Shown: piece after piece, positions 62,813 through 64,000 of the stretch | Position numbering within the stretch: position 1 is the first letter of the stretch | Layout: every line of letters starts with the position of its first letter | Origin: Fusarium oxysporum f. sp. lycopersici 4287 | Taxonomy: Eukaryota > Ascomycota > Sordariomycetes > Hypocreales > Nectriaceae | Direction of reading: 5' to 3' | Length of the DNA stretch: 64,000 nt | NCBI RefSeq assembly: GCF_000149955.1 | Contig: NC_030991.1 | Location: forward strand, 1,646,747-1,710,746 | The notes under the pieces: generated by a model | Told to the model about the DNA's origin: nothing | Databases searched by the model: none | The model's input: only the letters and a program-made list of their open reading frames with translations | Program-made: the position numbers and the translations under genes

Positions 62813-64000
62813 CTTGGCGATGTCACCGTGTGCCTCGAAATAATAAGATGGACAGAGGAAAAGGGAGAAAAGAGAAAAAAATAGAAAAGGGGAAAAGGAA
62901 AAGAAAAGAGAAAAAAAAAAAATATAATAGAGGTCCAGCCTATGAAAACAAAAAGAGATGGAAAGGAAGCTAAGTCATTCTCCGGGGGCTATCCGTTCAT
63001 CTTTAAAGGCATCTGCATCAACCGAGATAAGGGATATTTTAGCCAGCGCCAGACGAACTAGGGGAGAGCTAATGGCTCCGAAACGGCAAGGAACAACAGT
63101 CTTCATAAATAGGGCCTAAAAAAAAGGAAACAGAACAAAAAGAGAGAGGCTAGAAAAAGATCCACGTCCATGACACGCTCGGTGATTCCGCTGGCGATTC
63201 AAGCGATGACAACACGTCTCTCGCCAGCACTCCTCTTGAGTCTCTCGGTCCTCGATAAGGAGGATGCAGAGCAGAGTCGGTGTCTGGGCGAGGTGGGTGA
63301 AACTCTTGACAACGGCGCCATCGCTGGTGGCGGTTGTCTTGGCGTCGGGGGTTGATGAGGAGTTATCTTGGCGATCACAATTAGAGGTGGAGACTCGAGT
63401 CAGGGAGACGCTATTTGGAATTCTGCTGGAGGGTTATGGAAATGGAAATCGGTCGCGTGTCTATCCGACGGGAGCCTCGTCTGGAGTACACAACTGGCCG
63501 TTTTCGGGCGTTTAAAATAAGCATAAAAAGGCGTGTCGGACATGGTGCTTTCACAGTCTCTCAATCTCGCAACCATTTCACTTATTCGCCATGGATATCA
63601 GAAGGAACGGGGTAACGAATTATGGACCGTCTGTTTTAGCGCGTGTTGCCGCGGCTGTGAATAGCCTCGAGACAGGTTCCGTCCGTGTCTCGAGTTGTAG
63701 GGTCGAAGCTGCATTGGGAACCTTGAATGGACAGGAGAAACGCAGATCCTTGTCGACTTGTCCAGGGTCAGGTTGTGTGGAGGCCGGGACTTTGAGGACC
63801 AACCGGATCACTCCAAGTCTCAGATTCGGAATCTATAATATTTTTAAGCATAAAAATGTCCACAAGATTAAAAAAAAAAACCCTTGGCTTCTCCTGCGGC
63901 CATTGTTTTTACTGTCTCCGCGCTACTACCCTGGAGAGGGAATACCCCCAGGCCCGCCCAGATCCGAAACATGATACGTCAGCAGAATATCACGGCGCTT
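62813..64000. promoter_or_regulatory. Upstream region of NHA with a pyrimidine tract
   Basis: No gene recognised up to the window end. On the NHA sense strand a long C/T-rich tract (62860-62924) lies 50-110 bp before the ATG, as is common near fungal transcription starts. GCCAAG hexamers (complement CTTGGC) occur near 62813, 63337, 63366 and 63883. Confidence 0.45.

Noticed and set aside
63591..63974. Open frame at the window end
   Set aside because: No recognisable domain, passes through a poly-A run, and lies in the upstream region of NHA.
1..64000. mimp elements (Fusarium MITEs near effector genes)
   Set aside because: No copy of the characteristic CAGTGGG...GCAA termini in paired inverted orientation was found; a single CAGTGGGTGATG at about 27020 is inside hAT-D coding sequence.
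1..64000. CRISPR arrays, bacterial operons, rRNA genes or tRNA genes
   Set aside because: The DNA is fungal with introns; no spaced direct-repeat array and no convincing tRNA or rRNA was seen by eye. A tRNAscan run would be needed to exclude a tRNA fully.

Overview
The window looks like filamentous ascomycete DNA, most probably Fusarium (F. oxysporum complex) and most probably a transposon-rich accessory region. Short introns of about 47-130 bp with GTRAGT donors and CTAAC/CTGAC branch points split the host genes. The ion transporters are of fungal type. The transposon mix (several hAT families, pogo/Fot-like elements, MITEs, a Copia element, solo LTRs, a LINE-like fragment, a Mutator-like transposase) is typical of such regions. 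The species call is inference.

Layout. 1-1,379: 5' part of a Mutator-like transposase (minus). 2,715-4,922: Fot/pogo element with TA flanks. 5,058-13,164: solo LTR, then a LINE-like fragment cut by hAT-B, which is cut by an intact hAT-A, whose other side abuts half of an unrelated hAT-C. 13,877-14,583: decayed HAK K+ transporter split by a solo LTR. 15,323-16,285: membrane RING-H2 protein. 16,827-19,366: TRK K+ transporter 1. 20,095-29,887: a deep transposon nest (hAT-D holds a TA-flanked element, which holds hAT-H, which holds an intact pogo element). 29,888-31,285: arrestin-like gene cut by a hAT remnant. 32,872-34,656: chromate transporter. 34,809-36,111: two pogo-derived MITEs, one holding a solo LTR. 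36,261-41,809: complete Copia element with identical LTRs and a perfect target duplication. 42,068-44,681: TRK K+ transporter 2. 45,576-48,035: HAK K+ transporter, divergent from an ENA-type Na+/K+ P-ATPase at 49,201-52,632. 55,250-55,915: dead HAL4/SAT4-like kinase copy. 56,571-57,848: intact HAL4/SAT4-like kinase. 58,700-60,109: decayed pogo-like transposase. 60,828-62,812: NHA/SOD2-type Na+/H+ antiporter.

How it fits together. Without the transposons, almost every recognisable host gene concerns monovalent cation balance: K+ uptake (two TRK, one HAK and one dead HAK), Na+ extrusion (ENA pump, NHA antiporter) and a kinase of the yeast Hal4/Hal5 type, whose known role is to support Trk. A chromate-type anion transporter, a RING membrane protein and an arrestin-like fragment accompany them. 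The HAK-ENA divergent promoter carries eight GCCARG hexamers, the consensus of the alkaline-pH regulator PacC. The set reads as a salt/alkaline-pH ion-homeostasis cluster embedded in, and partly duplicated and broken by, mobile DNA.

The main structural novelty is in the pogo-type termini. Elements share an outer box, but each carries its own 9-mer, repeated twice at a 17-bp period and identical at both ends. This looks like an element-specific transposase recognition address.
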